DNA from: Lysobacter alkalisoli
GTDB lineage: Bacteria > Pseudomonadota > Gammaproteobacteria > Xanthomonadales > Xanthomonadaceae
Length of the DNA stretch: 64,000 nt
Direction: 5' to 3'
NCBI RefSeq assembly: GCF_006547045.1
Contig: NZ_CP041242.1
Location: 3,668,001-3,732,000 of the forward strand
Below the pieces are notes generated by a model. It was given only the letters and a program-made list of their open reading frames with translations. It ran no database searches and was not told the DNA's origin. Both the position numbers and the translations under genes were made by a program. Of the stretch, positions 10,131 to 18,003 are shown in pieces (position 1 is the first letter of the stretch; each line of letters begins with the position of its first letter).

Positions 10131-10976
10131 ATGAACTCGAAAAAAGCATCCATGTCGAAGAACAAGGAACATCGCCGGTCAGCGGGCATGGTCGTCGCCT
10201 CGATTGCCGGCATTGTCGGTGCCGGCGCACTCATCGGATGTTCGACCGCATATCCGATGCCCGCGAACGACATTCCCGGACAATCGACGGAGCGCTGGCC
10301 GATACATTCAACCGACCGTCCCCAACCCGCCATCGTCGACCCTGGCCCGGCCGCGGCACCTGTCCCCGCACCTGCGGATGCAGTGGTCCTGTTCGATGGC
10401 AGCGACCTCTCCCACTGGCGCTCGGCCGATGGCAGCCCGGCACGCTGGAAAGTCAAGGATGGCTATTTCGAAGTAGCACCAGGCTCCGGAGCCATCGCCT
10501 CATCCCAGGAGTTCGGCGATGTCCAGCTTCATATCGAATGGGCGGCGCCCGAGCCCGCGCAAGGGCAGGGGCAGGACCGGGGAAACAGCGGGGTCTTCCT
10601 GATGGGACGGTACGAAGTGCAGGTCCTCGACTCGTACCGGAACACCACCTATCCGGACGGACAGGCGGGCGCGATCTACGGGCAATACCCTCCACTGGTC
10701 AACGCCAACCGGCCACCGGGCGAGTGGCAGCGGTACGACATCGTGTTCCGCGCGCCCCGCTTCGATACCGATGGGCGGCTGCAACAACCCGCGCGCATGA
10801 CGGTGTTCCACAACGGCGTGCTGGTGCAGGACAACGTCGCCCTGACAGGCCCGACCGCGCACAAGCAGCGCCCGCCCTATGCAGCCCACCCGCCGCGTTT
10901 GCCGCTTTCACTGCAGGATCACGGCAACCCCGTCCGCTTCCGCAACATCTGGTTGAGGGAACTCGCGCCCGAGTAG
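10131..10976 (+). CDS. DUF1080-family secreted lipoprotein (3-keto-disaccharide hydrolase-like)
   Basis: The 281-aa product starts with a basic n-region and a hydrophobic stretch ending in a lipobox-like GALIGC, so it is probably a lipoprotein; ATG 10152 is an alternative start. After a Pro/Ala-rich linker comes the DUF1080 concanavalin-like domain: [111 protein letters not shown]. Members have been linked to hydrolysis or lysis of 3-keto-glycosides; the substrate here is unknown. It stands alone. Confidence 0.88.
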   Translation: MNSKKASMSKNKEHRRSAGMVVASIAGIVGAGALIGCSTAYPMPANDIPGQSTERWPIHSTDRPQPAIVDPGPAAAPVPAPADAVVLFDGSDLSHWRSADGSPARWKVKDGYFEVAPGSGAIASSQEFGDVQLHIEWAAPEPAQGQGQDRGNSGVFLMGRYEVQVLDSYRNTTYPDGQAGAIYGQYPPLVNANRPPGEWQRYDIVFRAPRFDTDGRLQQPARMTVFHNGVLVQDNVALTGPTAHKQRPPYAAHPPRLPLSLQDHGNPVRFRNIWLRELAPE

Positions 10977-11088
10977 AGGGAAAGTGTGCAGGCATACTGA
11001 TCCCGCAATCGTCAGGCCATCGTCTCAGTCAGCGGAGAAGACCTGACTTCATTTCTACAGTTTCCACAGCCGCCATCAGGGGACAGAG

Positions 11089-11711
11089 ATGCGCGCAAGA
11101 TCGAGGGGAACCTGGGCGGCGGCGGTGCTGGCGCCGTGTGCGCTGCGGACGCTGTCATGGTGGTACATCGCATCGCGGGACACACGCATCGATCCGGAGT
11201 TCGTCCAGAACTTCATCGACTTCAATCGCCGCGTGTTCGCGCATCACGCGCGACGCGCATTCGGTCCGCATCGAAAACATCGCCTTCGGCGCGGAAGACG
11301 GCATCGTGCTGACCAGCTCGATCGGCAGCACCGTGATGGACCTCGACCCGGACGGCATGCCCAAGGTATGGGACACGCGTAGCGGCGAGCTGCTGCTGGC
11401 GCTGCCCGGCGAGTGGACAGGCCGAGGTCGTGCAGTTGAAAACGCAGGACTGGCGGCGCGAACGTATCTTCCCACTCAGCCTGCAGACCGTGCACTGGGC
11501 GTCGTACACGCCGGGCGAACCGTGGCTGGTGCTGGCCGGCAACGAATCCACGCGAGGCAGGATCGAACTGGTCGACCTGCAAGGCGGGGAAGCCTGGCGA
11601 TACAAGGCGAACACGACCCATCCGGTCGCCGTGCTGCTGCCGGAGATCCGTGCCGGCTTGATCCTGCAAAGTGGTGGCGCGACGCAGATCCGTTACCTGG
11701 ACCAGCATTAG
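11089..11711 (+). pseudogene. Beta-propeller-like gene broken by two frameshifts
   Basis: Continuous protein-like sequence runs through three frames. Frame 1 from ATG 11089 gives IDPEFVQNFIDFNRRVFAHHAR. It continues in frame 2 from about 11252 with DAHSVRIENIAFGAEDGI.., STVMDLDPDGMPKVWDTRSG and LLLALPGEW. It then continues in frame 3 from about 11421 with AEVVQLKTQDWRR, WLVLAGNESTRGRIELVDL and GATQIRYLDQH to a stop at 11709-11711. Repeated (I/V)xLxD segments suggest WD40/YVTN-like blades. Each break looks like one extra base (near 11248-11254 and in the GG at 11420-11421). Either decay or assembly error. Confidence 0.65.
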
Positions 11712-11780
11712 CGGTTGCGATGGTGGGACGAAGTGACTTCCGGTAGCCGGGGACTGGTCAACACAACTCACAATTGCAAA

Positions 11781-11802
11781 CGCCCGGCCCCATGGCCGGG
11801 CG
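11781..11802. terminator. GC-rich hairpin, possible terminator
   Basis: CGCCCGGCC-CCAT-GGCCGGGCG, a perfect 9-bp stem. It follows the broken propeller gene on the plus strand and the SEC-C pseudogene on the minus strand. No T-run follows, so terminator function is uncertain. Confidence 0.45.
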
Positions 11803-11868
11803 TCGTCGTTCCGTTCTGTGGACGACTGGCAGATCAGCTAGCGGGAATAGTCATGGCGGTTGACCCCG

Positions 11869-12077
11869 TCAAAAGCTGCCGACGGTTAGACAGCACCGCT
11901 TGAAGCGCTTGCCCGAACCGCATGGGCAGGGATCGTTGCGACCGAGCTTCTCGCACAGCTCCTTGTCGCCATGGACAAAATCTGCGGCCCTTCTTCACCC
12001 GGGTTTCGGATGGGAACCCCTTGCGGCGCTTGCTCGTGACCTCAAAAGGACGCCTGGTTGTCGTCGTGGCGTTTCAT
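11869..12077 (-). pseudogene. Small SEC-C zinc-motif protein gene with two frameshifts
   Basis: From ATG 12075-12077, preceded by a good SD (AGGAG), the frame reads MKRHDDNQASF then stops at TGA. One frame over it reads [22 protein letters not shown]. One frame over again it reads [19 protein letters not shown] then [10 protein letters not shown] to TGA at 11869-11871. Together these make an intact ~65-aa SEC-C protein (the metal-binding C-x-C..C-C motif found at the SecA C terminus). Both breaks are one extra T in a four-T run (12044-12047 and 11977-11980, seen as AAAA on the plus strand). Homopolymer errors in the assembly are as likely as true decay. Confidence 0.8.
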
Positions 12078-12178
12078 GGCACATCTCCTGTGTCAGCCCA
12101 TGACGGGCGGTGCATTCTAGCGCTCGGACGCAGGCCAAGGCATCGCAGTCGCTGTGAAAAAGAACCTGACTCCCTTCG

Positions 12179-12889
12179 TCAGACCCCCGGCGTCTTCGCG
12201 CGCTTCGACACCCAGCCATGTATCAGGCCGGCCTGGAAGAACGGCACGGGCGGCTCGAAGCCGGCCGACTCGATGATCGATGCGATGCGTCCCGGCGGCA
12301 GCACGCCCACGTCTCTGGCGTAGGCCTGGCGCATGCGCTCGATGGCCTCGGGCGTGATGTCCGCCGACGCCATCATCGCCAGCCAGGCGTGGAGCAGGAC
12401 CTCGTACTCGGGCGAAGCGATGTCGGACGCCAGGTCGGTGCTGGCGAGCAGGCCCCGCGGCGTGAGCGCACTCGCAATCTCGCCAAAGAACGCGGCACGC
12501 GCCGGCGGGTCGAGGATGAACTGCGACACCAGGAAGCAGGTCGCAGCATCGTGCAGCCCGGCGCCCGTGAGTGAGCCGAGGTAGCCCTCGTGGAAGTGAC
12601 AACGCGAGACGAACCCCTCCGCCTCCGCCCGTTGTCGGCAGACCTCGAGCATGCGCCCCGAGGGCTCCACCGCGGTGAACCGCCAGCCGGGATGCTTGCG
12701 CGCCATGTAGGCCAGCTCCGCCCCCGTGCCCACGCCGACGCACAGGACCCGCGCCTCGTCCGGCAGCCCGGCGAACAGCGCGTCCAGCAACAGGTGCAGG
12801 CAGTCCCGGATCGGCGCCGTCTTCGCCCACTGCGTGTCGTAGTTCGCCGCCTGCTGGTCGAACAACTCCTTGATTTCGTCCTGGTGCAT
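12179..12889 (-). CDS. Class I SAM-dependent methyltransferase
   Basis: A 236-aa protein with a Rossmann-fold methyltransferase domain: motif I VLCVGVGTGAELAYM, motif II FTAVEPSGRMLEVC, and a later LTPRGLLASTDL strand. The front half (MHQDEIKELFDQQAANYDTQW) resembles small-molecule methyltransferases of the Methyltransf_25 kind. The substrate cannot be assigned. Motif I has V-G-V-G-T-G instead of the commoner D-x-G-x-G, so the usual first Asp is replaced by Val. First gene of the accessory region; a GGGTCAGG-type motif follows its stop. Confidence 0.85.
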   Translation of the reverse strand: MHQDEIKELFDQQAANYDTQWAKTAPIRDCLHLLLDALFAGLPDEARVLCVGVGTGAELAYMARKHPGWRFTAVEPSGRMLEVCRQRAEAEGFVSRCHFHEGYLGSLTGAGLHDAATCFLVSQFILDPPARAAFFGEIASALTPRGLLASTDLASDIASPEYEVLLHAWLAMMASADITPEAIERMRQAYARDVGVLPPGRIASIIESAGFEPPVPFFQAGLIHGWVSKRAKTPGV

Positions 12890-12974
12890 CTGGGTCTCCG
12901 TTTTTATTGGTCTCGGGGGACGAACTGTGAGCCGATATCAAAACTCGACTCTGACGCCTGTTTTCAAAAGCCTG

Positions 12975-13075
12975 GCCCTCACCCCAACCCCTCTCCCGCA
13001 AGCGGGAGAGGGGCTCAGGAGCTCGTCGGCCTTAAAGCCCCTCTCCCGTTCACGGGAGAGGGGTTGGGGTGAGGG
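12975..13075. repeat. Inverted pair of REP-like hairpins
   Basis: CCCTCACCCCAACCCC with CTCTCCCGCAAGCGGGAGAG at 12975-13013 and the inverted copy at 13037-13075. It is the same family as 915-1048. It lies in the 342-bp gap between the methyltransferase and the beta-propeller gene; the rest of the gap holds only the repeat at 13167-13217. Confidence 0.8.
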
Positions 13076-13166
13076 CCGCTACTCGCTGCCCTGACGATCC
13101 TCGAAGTGATGCCATATATGCGATCGCGGATGCGAACAAGATCCAGAGAAAGGGACGGAGGGAACT

Positions 13167-13217
13167 AAGCGACGAGCCCAACAACTTCCGCGCTTGGGTC
13201 TTACCTGGTTAATTGCC
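13167..13217. repeat. About 52-bp repeat, copy 1
   Basis: AAGCGAC..CCC.ACA..CTTCCGCG..GGGTCTTACCTGGTTAATTGCC. The second copy is at 14639-14691. Both end a few bases before the stop codon of a minus-strand gene. The last 22 bases are identical in the two copies. It is not a canonical attC. Confidence 0.7.
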
Positions 13218-13231
13218 CCGCCCCCTTCTCT

Positions 13232-14134
13232 CTACGGATTCGCAACCTGGACCCAGTTCACAGCGTCATCACTGTATGCAATGTCTTGCAGACCAACCGA
13301 CCAAATGCGCCCGTCAGCAGCGTCAAGGTATGCGGTGCTTACTTCGATACCTGGATCCACCTGTTCGACAAGGTCGCCTGTGACTTTAAATAGACCTTCA
13401 TAGCTTGAAAGGTATAGTTTTCCATTGAAAGAAGTCATGCCCCAGAAATCACTTGTGGTGACATCTTGAGTGATTGCTTCCCATGCATCGCCGCGACCAC
13501 GGATGATGGTGCCAGCCATTCCGCAGGCATATACCAGGCCATCCCCCGCGCACAGAATGCAATTGAGCACTACATTGCTCGGACTCTGTTTTTGGATCCA
13601 GCCATTCCCGTCGAAGTGCCAGATTTCTCCCGCATATCCCGCGCAGTAAATGTCGCCTGCAGAAAATCCATCGATAGCGTTGAAGCCTATGGCGTGAGTG
13701 CGACTTTCTTTCTCCAAGAATACGCCGCTGTCGACCTGGAGCCACACGCCTTCTTGGGCTCTTTTGTACACATGTCTACCCATGCCTGCCACATAGACCT
13801 CATCACCGATGCGTCGCGCAACTCTCAGCGCCAATAGGTTGCTGGGGCCATCATCAGAAGTATCCACATGCTCCTCGGATACGCCGGGAAGGTTCAGAAT
13901 GAATATCCTCCCGTCAACGCCCATGTTGAAAATTCGCGCCCCTTCCTCTAGGACTATTGAGCCCCGTGTCGCGCCTTCGAGAGTCTTTTTCCCCCATGTG
14001 TCATTGGCGTAGCGGAAAACTATCGAATGATCTACGTTCTGGTCCGCAAGCTCGTCATCCACCGCGGTTATTACGGCATAGTCCTTCTTGAATGCAGTTA
14101 TCCCTGTGAAGCTTCTGGCGCGCTGATCGTACAT
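13232..14134 (-). CDS. Hypothetical beta-propeller-like protein (300 aa)
   Basis: No exact family recognised. The sequence has repeated short strands ending in W or F: IFNMGVDGRIFILNL, VYVAGMGRHVYKRAQEGVWLQ, IYCAGYAGEIWHFDGNGWIQ, VYACGMAGTIIRGRGDAWEAI, LYLSSYEGLFKVTG, IWSVGLQDIAYSDDAVNWV. About six such blades fit a WD40/Kelch-like propeller (photosynthesis-stability-factor/YCF48 style). There is no signal peptide. Base composition is clearly lower in GC than the core genes, and it lies between two copies of the 52-bp repeat with IS remnants upstream, all pointing to recent arrival. Confidence 0.65.
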   Translation of the reverse strand: MYDQRARSFTGITAFKKDYAVITAVDDELADQNVDHSIVFRYANDTWGKKTLEGATRGSIVLEEGARIFNMGVDGRIFILNLPGVSEEHVDTSDDGPSNLLALRVARRIGDEVYVAGMGRHVYKRAQEGVWLQVDSGVFLEKESRTHAIGFNAIDGFSAGDIYCAGYAGEIWHFDGNGWIQKQSPSNVVLNCILCAGDGLVYACGMAGTIIRGRGDAWEAITQDVTTSDFWGMTSFNGKLYLSSYEGLFKVTGDLVEQVDPGIEVSTAYLDAADGRIWSVGLQDIAYSDDAVNWVQVANP

Positions 14135-14252
14135 CGTGCTGTTCCTGTAGCTTTAGATGGTGGTTTGATTAAACCTCGAAGTGCAATTTCCTTGAACTTA
14201 AGCGGGCCAGGCACCGTAATCTGTGCCGCTTCACCGGTAAGTGGAGTTGCAC

Positions 14253-14369
14253 ATGAACTATCGGCACCTGACCCTGGAGCAACGCTACCAGATCGCCGCC
14301 CTGCATGATGCAGGTTATTCCCAGAGGCACATCGCCCAGGTCATCGTAAAGGCAGTAAAGGCATCGTAA
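14253..14369 (+). mobile_element. IS30-family transposase, N-terminal remnant
   Basis: ATG 14253 begins MNYRHLTLEQRYQIAAL then HDAGYSQRHIAQVI, the N-terminal helix-turn-helix of IS30 transposases, then runs into unrelated sequence (VKAVKAS) and stops at TAA 14367-14369 after 38 codons. The DDE catalytic domain is missing. It is a dead fragment. Confidence 0.8.
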
Positions 14370-14384
14370 AGGGCGCCGCAAGGC

Positions 14385-14530
14385 GACAAATGCCTACGCA
14401 CGATCGGTCTGAAGCGCGCGAAGGTGGTGATTGGCTTGAAGGTGGCCGGGCACAACCTGATGCGGCTGGCGAGGCTACAGCTGTGCCTGCATGAAGGCCA
14501 ACGGCCGCCGAAAGGCGGCCTGGAGGTCGA
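14385..14530 (+). mobile_element. IS5-like transposase, C-terminal remnant
   Basis: Frame 3 reads DKCLRTIGLKRAKVVIGL then KVAGHNLMRLARLQLC, like the C-terminal end of IS5-type transposases (..G..RA...I.L....HNL.RL..L). There is no start and no upstream catalytic domain. It abuts the IS30 fragment, so at least two insertion sequences decayed here. The rest of the 14135-14729 gap shows no gene. Confidence 0.5.
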
Positions 14531-14638
14531 ACATCGCTTCACGACATCATTGAAGACGCCCCGTGCGATAAGGCGAACGGCTCGCCGCAGGTCGAACCAT
14601 TGTCAGGCAACGAAAAGCGGCGTTATTCGAGGTGCCAT

Positions 14639-14691
14639 TAAGCGACAAACCCTACATCCTTCCGCGGTCGGGTCTTACCTGGTTAATTGCC
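14639..14691. repeat. About 52-bp repeat, copy 2
   Basis: Second copy of the element at 13167-13217, just downstream of the GrpB-family gene on the minus strand. The pair flanks the beta-propeller gene and the IS remnants as direct repeats 1.47 kb apart. Confidence 0.7.
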
Positions 14692-14729
14692 TCCGTCTCC
14701 TTTTGTCGGACGCCCCCTCAATGGAGGGC

Positions 14730-15266
14730 TCAGGCCTCGCGCACGATGGCGCCGACAAACTCTGCCTTGGCATCAGTGTATGCCTCCCGATCCCTGGGAT
14801 GCGTCGCGGCGAGCCGGGTCTTAAGCGCGGCATACTTTGCGGCCAGCTCTGGATCAGACCGCAACGCATCGCGGAACTTCAGCCGCTTGTGCCAGACGGG
14901 ACCGTCATGGACGACGAGATGAAGATGATGCGTTCGACGCCCGTTTGCCCAGCGCATGAACCACTTGCGATCCGACAAGGACTCGTTGAACTCTGTGGAA
15001 GTGGCGTAGCCCGATCGGCACAACGACGGCGCGAGTCGTTCGGCGACCGTGATGGACTGGACGCCGGCAAGAATGTCGATGACCGGCTTGGCGATGAGGC
15101 CCGGAACCGCAGTGCTTCCGATGTGCTGGATGTCCATGAAGATGCCCGGGAACAGGAACAGGAGGCGGTCCCGCTCGACTTCAAATGCCTGAGGCCAGGA
15201 AGCGTCGTACGAGTGCAGCTCCACGTCCTCGTGGATGGCAGCGAGGAGGGATTCTTCTTCGTTCAC
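14730..15266 (-). CDS. GrpB/UPF0157 family protein (nucleotidyltransferase-like)
   Basis: A 178-aa protein with the GrpB signature: VELHSYDASWPQAFEVER, then HIGSTAVPGLIAKPVIDIL, RKWFMRWANGRRTHHLHLV, and LKFRDALRSDPELAAKYAALK. GrpB proteins share the polymerase-beta nucleotidyltransferase fold and some are fused to dephospho-CoA kinase; no activity is assigned to stand-alone members. A common passenger of mobile regions. Minus strand, followed by the 52-bp repeat. Confidence 0.9.
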   Translation of the reverse strand: MNEEESLLAAIHEDVELHSYDASWPQAFEVERDRLLFLFPGIFMDIQHIGSTAVPGLIAKPVIDILAGVQSITVAERLAPSLCRSGYATSTEFNESLSDRKWFMRWANGRRTHHLHLVVHDGPVWHKRLKFRDALRSDPELAAKYAALKTRLAATHPRDREAYTDAKAEFVGAIVREA

Positions 15267-15381
15267 GGCTGGTTCTCTACCAGAACAGGGACAGAGTGCG
15301 CTTTCGGGCGACGACCTTGGACAGCTGGCTCGATCACTCTACTCCGCACCTTGCATCCTCATCATGCGGGCGTCGCCAGAT

Positions 15382-15502
15382 GACGGGCAGGCCACGTCAA
15401 TCATGGCACTCGATGCCGTCGGGCAGGTGCACCCAGGCATGCCGGCGCTCCCCATAGATCGATATGCGCGGCTGGGGGAACTCCGGATCCGCGAAGGCAC
15501 CG
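15382..15502. repeat. 121-bp direct repeat, copy 1 (3' end of the GFA gene)
   Basis: Matches 16731-16851 with 15 differences in 121 bases counted by eye. It covers the last ~35 codons of the GFA-family gene plus 15 bases downstream of its stop. Confidence 0.85.
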
Positions 15503-15792
15503 ACCGGAATCGCGACCATGCCGGGCACCGCATCCAGCCGATAGAACACGGTGGAACCGCACGCCGGGCAGAAGTGGAACCGGGCCGAACCGCCTTCGTC
15601 GCCGATGCGCGTGTACTCCGTGCTCGGGCCGTCGATGGTCACCGCATCCTCGGGGAACCGGGCCTGCGCGCCGAACACACTGCCGGTGCGCTTCTGGCAC
15701 GCCAGGCAATGGCAGATCGAGATACGGACCGGCTCGCCGCGCGCGCGGACGGTGAGCTTTCCACAACTGCATGAAGCGAGACGATTGATCAT
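15397..15792 (-). CDS. GFA family (Mss4-like) zinc protein
   Basis: A 131-aa protein from ATG 15790-15792. It has the pattern of the glutathione-dependent formaldehyde-activating/CENP-V fold: CSCGKLTV (C-x-C), ISICHCLACQKRTGSVF (C-H-C-x-x-C), and FHFCPACGSTVFYRL (C-x-x-C-G-S), which bind two zinc ions. It ends DPEFPQPRISIYGERRHAWVHLP. Many members have no proven activity. An upstream in-frame ATG at 15834 would add 14 unmatched residues. Its 3' end is duplicated at 16731-16851. Confidence 0.9.
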   Translation of the reverse strand: MINRLASCSCGKLTVRARGEPVRISICHCLACQKRTGSVFGAQARFPEDAVTIDGPSTEYTRIGDEGGSARFHFCPACGSTVFYRLDAVPGMVAIPVGAFADPEFPQPRISIYGERRHAWVHLPDGIECHD

Positions 15793-16099
15793 GGTGTCCG
15801 GTGTACGGGGTTTGGCCGTGCTGTCAAGCGGCATCAGCTTACAAATACTGCCTCCAGCGGTTCTCGACCAGATGGTGTTGGCAGCATGAACATGTGGGGA
15901 AACCTTAGAACCAGGCCCCCATTTTTGCGTACTGGCAGAGTGACGGGCTGATCGGCCGTTCAGCTGCTGAAAGCCGCCTTTTGTTCTACCCGCCCCACGG
16001 CTCAGGCCGCATTAAATCAATGACTTGCGAGACGAAGTCCTGAATGTCGCACGGATTGCGTTTCCCGGGGTGAACGCAATTCTTGTTCGGAGACTCGTC

Positions 16100-16663
16100 A
16101 TGAAAAGAACGTCGGTTCAGATGATTGCTTTTTCGTGCGCGGCGCTGGTTCTTTCGTCCGCCGCGCTGGCAAGCGACAAGGATGCTGCGGAAGCCCGGAT
16201 CGCGCGCGCGATGAGCGCGGGACCGGCACAGATCACCGCCGGAGCGAAGATCATGGAGCACGACGGCACGGTGCTGCGGGAAGGATCGAACGGCTGGACC
16301 TGCATGCCGAGCATGGGACCGGGCATGGATTTCCCGATGTGCAATGACCCGGCATGGATGGAGTTCATGCAGGCGTTCGCAGCCAGGAAAGCCCCGAACC
16401 CCACCCGCGTCGGGGTTTCCTACATGTTCGCCGGCGACGCACCGGTCAATAACGACGACCCGTTCGACACTACCCAGGACCCGGGCGAACCCTGGGTGAC
16501 CGAGGGCCCGCACGTCATGGTGATCGTTCCGAACGCGGAGACCATGCTCAAGGACATGACCAACGACCCCAACGCGGGCGTCCCGTACGTGATGTTCAAG
16601 AACACCCCGTACGCGCACATCATGATTCCGATAGGTCCACGGGCGACGCCCAAGGAGAAGTAG
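16100..16663 (+). CDS. Hypothetical secreted protein (187 aa)
   Basis: ATG 16100 with GGAGA just upstream. MKRTSVQMIAFSCAALVL then SSAALASDKD is a clear Sec signal peptide with cleavage after ALA (~24). The mature part has NGWTCMPSMGPGMDFPMCNDPAWMEFMQAF with two Cys, then GVSYMFAGDAPVNNDDPFDT, GPHVMVIVPNAETM, and VPYVMFKNTPYAHIMIPI. This arrangement recurs in uncharacterised proteobacterial periplasmic proteins; function unknown. It is one of the few plus-strand genes in the accessory region and sits between the two copies of the GFA gene tail. Confidence 0.8.
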   Translation: MKRTSVQMIAFSCAALVLSSAALASDKDAAEARIARAMSAGPAQITAGAKIMEHDGTVLREGSNGWTCMPSMGPGMDFPMCNDPAWMEFMQAFAARKAPNPTRVGVSYMFAGDAPVNNDDPFDTTQDPGEPWVTEGPHVMVIVPNAETMLKDMTNDPNAGVPYVMFKNTPYAHIMIPIGPRATPKEK

Positions 16664-16745
16664 GGACATAGCCCCGGCGGCCGCGCGTCGTCGTCCCGGG
16701 TTCGTCTCCGACATCTTCATTGCCGCAGACGACGAGCAGGCCTCG

Positions 16746-16860
16746 TCAATCGTGGCAGTCGATGCCGTCCGGCAGGTGCACCCAGGCGTGCCGGCGCTTC
16801 CCGTAGATCGATGTGCGTGGCCGCGGAAAACCCGGATCCGCGAAGGCACCGGCGGCAGCT
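16746..16860 (-). pseudogene. Truncated GFA-family gene, C-terminal fragment
   Basis: On the minus strand the last ~38 codons (AAGAFADPGFPRPRTSIYGK then RRHAWVHLPDGIDCHD and stop) match the end of the GFA protein at 15397. The zinc-binding N-terminal part is absent; upstream sequence is unrelated. This is the second copy of the 121-bp direct repeat (16731-16851). Confidence 0.85.
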
Positions 16861-16953
16861 TGCGAGGACTCTTCTCGAAATCGGGGGGAACTCAGAGTGC
16901 ACTTTCCGCTTTGCGAGGTGCCCGTGACCACGCAACTGACCCGACTTGATCGT

Positions 16954-16989
16954 CCTCAACTGAGGAAGTCTGCTCTGACCCGAGTTTTC
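16954..16989. repeat. GGGTCAGAG-type motif at a gene 3' boundary
   Basis: On the minus strand CGGGTCAGAGCAGACTTCCTC follows the stop of the membrane-protein gene by ~12 bases. Near-identical copies are at 17938-17974 (after the ankyrin gene) and a weaker one at 17899-17928. Opposite-strand copies of the core lie at 16889-16909 and 19307-19328. Confidence 0.6.
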
Positions 16990-16998
16990 TTCGAAGAG

Positions 16999-17424
16999 TC
17001 AGTTCGCCCCCTTCTTCCGCTCCTTCAGCACCATGTAAATGGAAGTGGCTGCCAGAATCGCAAAGCTGAGCTCCCATACATAGAACGCGGATCCAATGGC
17101 GTCGATCTGGACATTCATGCCTCCCGCGTCCGACGGAAAAACAGTTGCCCTGAACGTGTCAAGGCCGATGACCATTGCGATGACCGAGGACCAGAGCGCA
17201 ACCATGAACTGACGAAGCAAGTAGAAGATTGCACCTGCAGCGATCGCCAGATTTGCAAGCCAGGCAAAGCACAGGGCATCAACGGCTTGCGTCCAGCCAA
17301 AAAACAGCAGAACAAGGCCATCGATAGAGCTGCCTCTGCCATGCAGCGCCGGCAAAAACAAGGAAGCGATAAAGACCGCAAAGGAAATAAGCAACGGCAG
17401 GTTTCGCTTCATCGACTCACTCAT
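16999..17424 (-). CDS. Hypothetical membrane protein (141 aa)
   Basis: Four predicted membrane segments: LLISFAVFIASLFLPAL, GLVLLFFGWTQAVDALCFAW, LAIAAGAIFYLLRQFMVALW and FYVWELSFAILAATSIYMVL. It ends with a basic KERKKG tail. ATG 17412 (MKRNLPLL) is an alternative start four codons in. Family not recognised. It lies 18 bases downstream of another small membrane gene (17443-17823) in the same direction, so the two may be co-transcribed. Confidence 0.65.
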   Translation of the reverse strand: MSESMKRNLPLLISFAVFIASLFLPALHGRGSSIDGLVLLFFGWTQAVDALCFAWLANLAIAAGAIFYLLRQFMVALWSSVIAMVIGLDTFRATVFPSDAGGMNVQIDAIGSAFYVWELSFAILAATSIYMVLKERKKGAN

Positions 17425-17442
17425 GCGTTTCGCCCAAGGCCA

Positions 17443-17823
17443 TCATAAAGCGGTCGCCAGACTGAAAATTGGCAGGTACAGCGCTAGAAGACACATGGGC
17501 AACACCACGAGCAAGCTGATCAGTCCGATCACAAGGGCGGCGATACGACGCTGGCGCGGGTTCGGCCACCGGAACCATGCGACCGCGACGCATGCAGGGA
17601 GCAGCCATGCGACCAGATACCCGTCCATCACGGCCCGACTCAGCCAGGGCAGTTCCGCACCAAAGCTCGCCAACACATCCCGGAAGTTCGGCACCACGAC
17701 GGTCAGGATCAAGGCGGTGATCCCGGCCAAGCAGAGACTGACAAGCAAGACTGCAATTCCCGGCTTCGCAGAACGATGACGCTCTGTGGCTTGAGCGGTG
17801 GGCGCACGGTAGGGATTGGTCAC
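17443..17823 (-). CDS. Hypothetical membrane protein, paralogue of 29182-29562 (126 aa)
   Basis: Starts MTNPYRAPTAQA, then three hydrophobic segments (GIAVLLVSLCLAGITALIL, MDGYLVAWLLPACVAVAWF, IAALVIGLISLLVVLPMCLLALYL). A near-identical gene lies 11.7 kb away at 29182-29562, same strand and length; identity extends ~25 bases upstream of the start (GTGAACT.ACGTCCTATGTC). Function unknown. The duplication links the two ends of the accessory region. Confidence 0.7.
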   Translation of the reverse strand: MTNPYRAPTAQATERHRSAKPGIAVLLVSLCLAGITALILTVVVPNFRDVLASFGAELPWLSRAVMDGYLVAWLLPACVAVAWFRWPNPRQRRIAALVIGLISLLVVLPMCLLALYLPIFSLATAL

Positions 17824-18003
17824 GTGAACTGACGTCCTATGTCATTGGCGAAGAATGAGCCTGACCTTTCTTTCTTTAGTCCCATCGCTGAGTGAGTTCC
17901 TGAGGAAGTGTCTCTGACACCGATATTCCCTTATTGCCCTCAACCGAGGAAGTCTACTCTGACCCGAGTTTTCGTCCAGGAACGGCGCGAGCCGCGATCG
18001 GAT

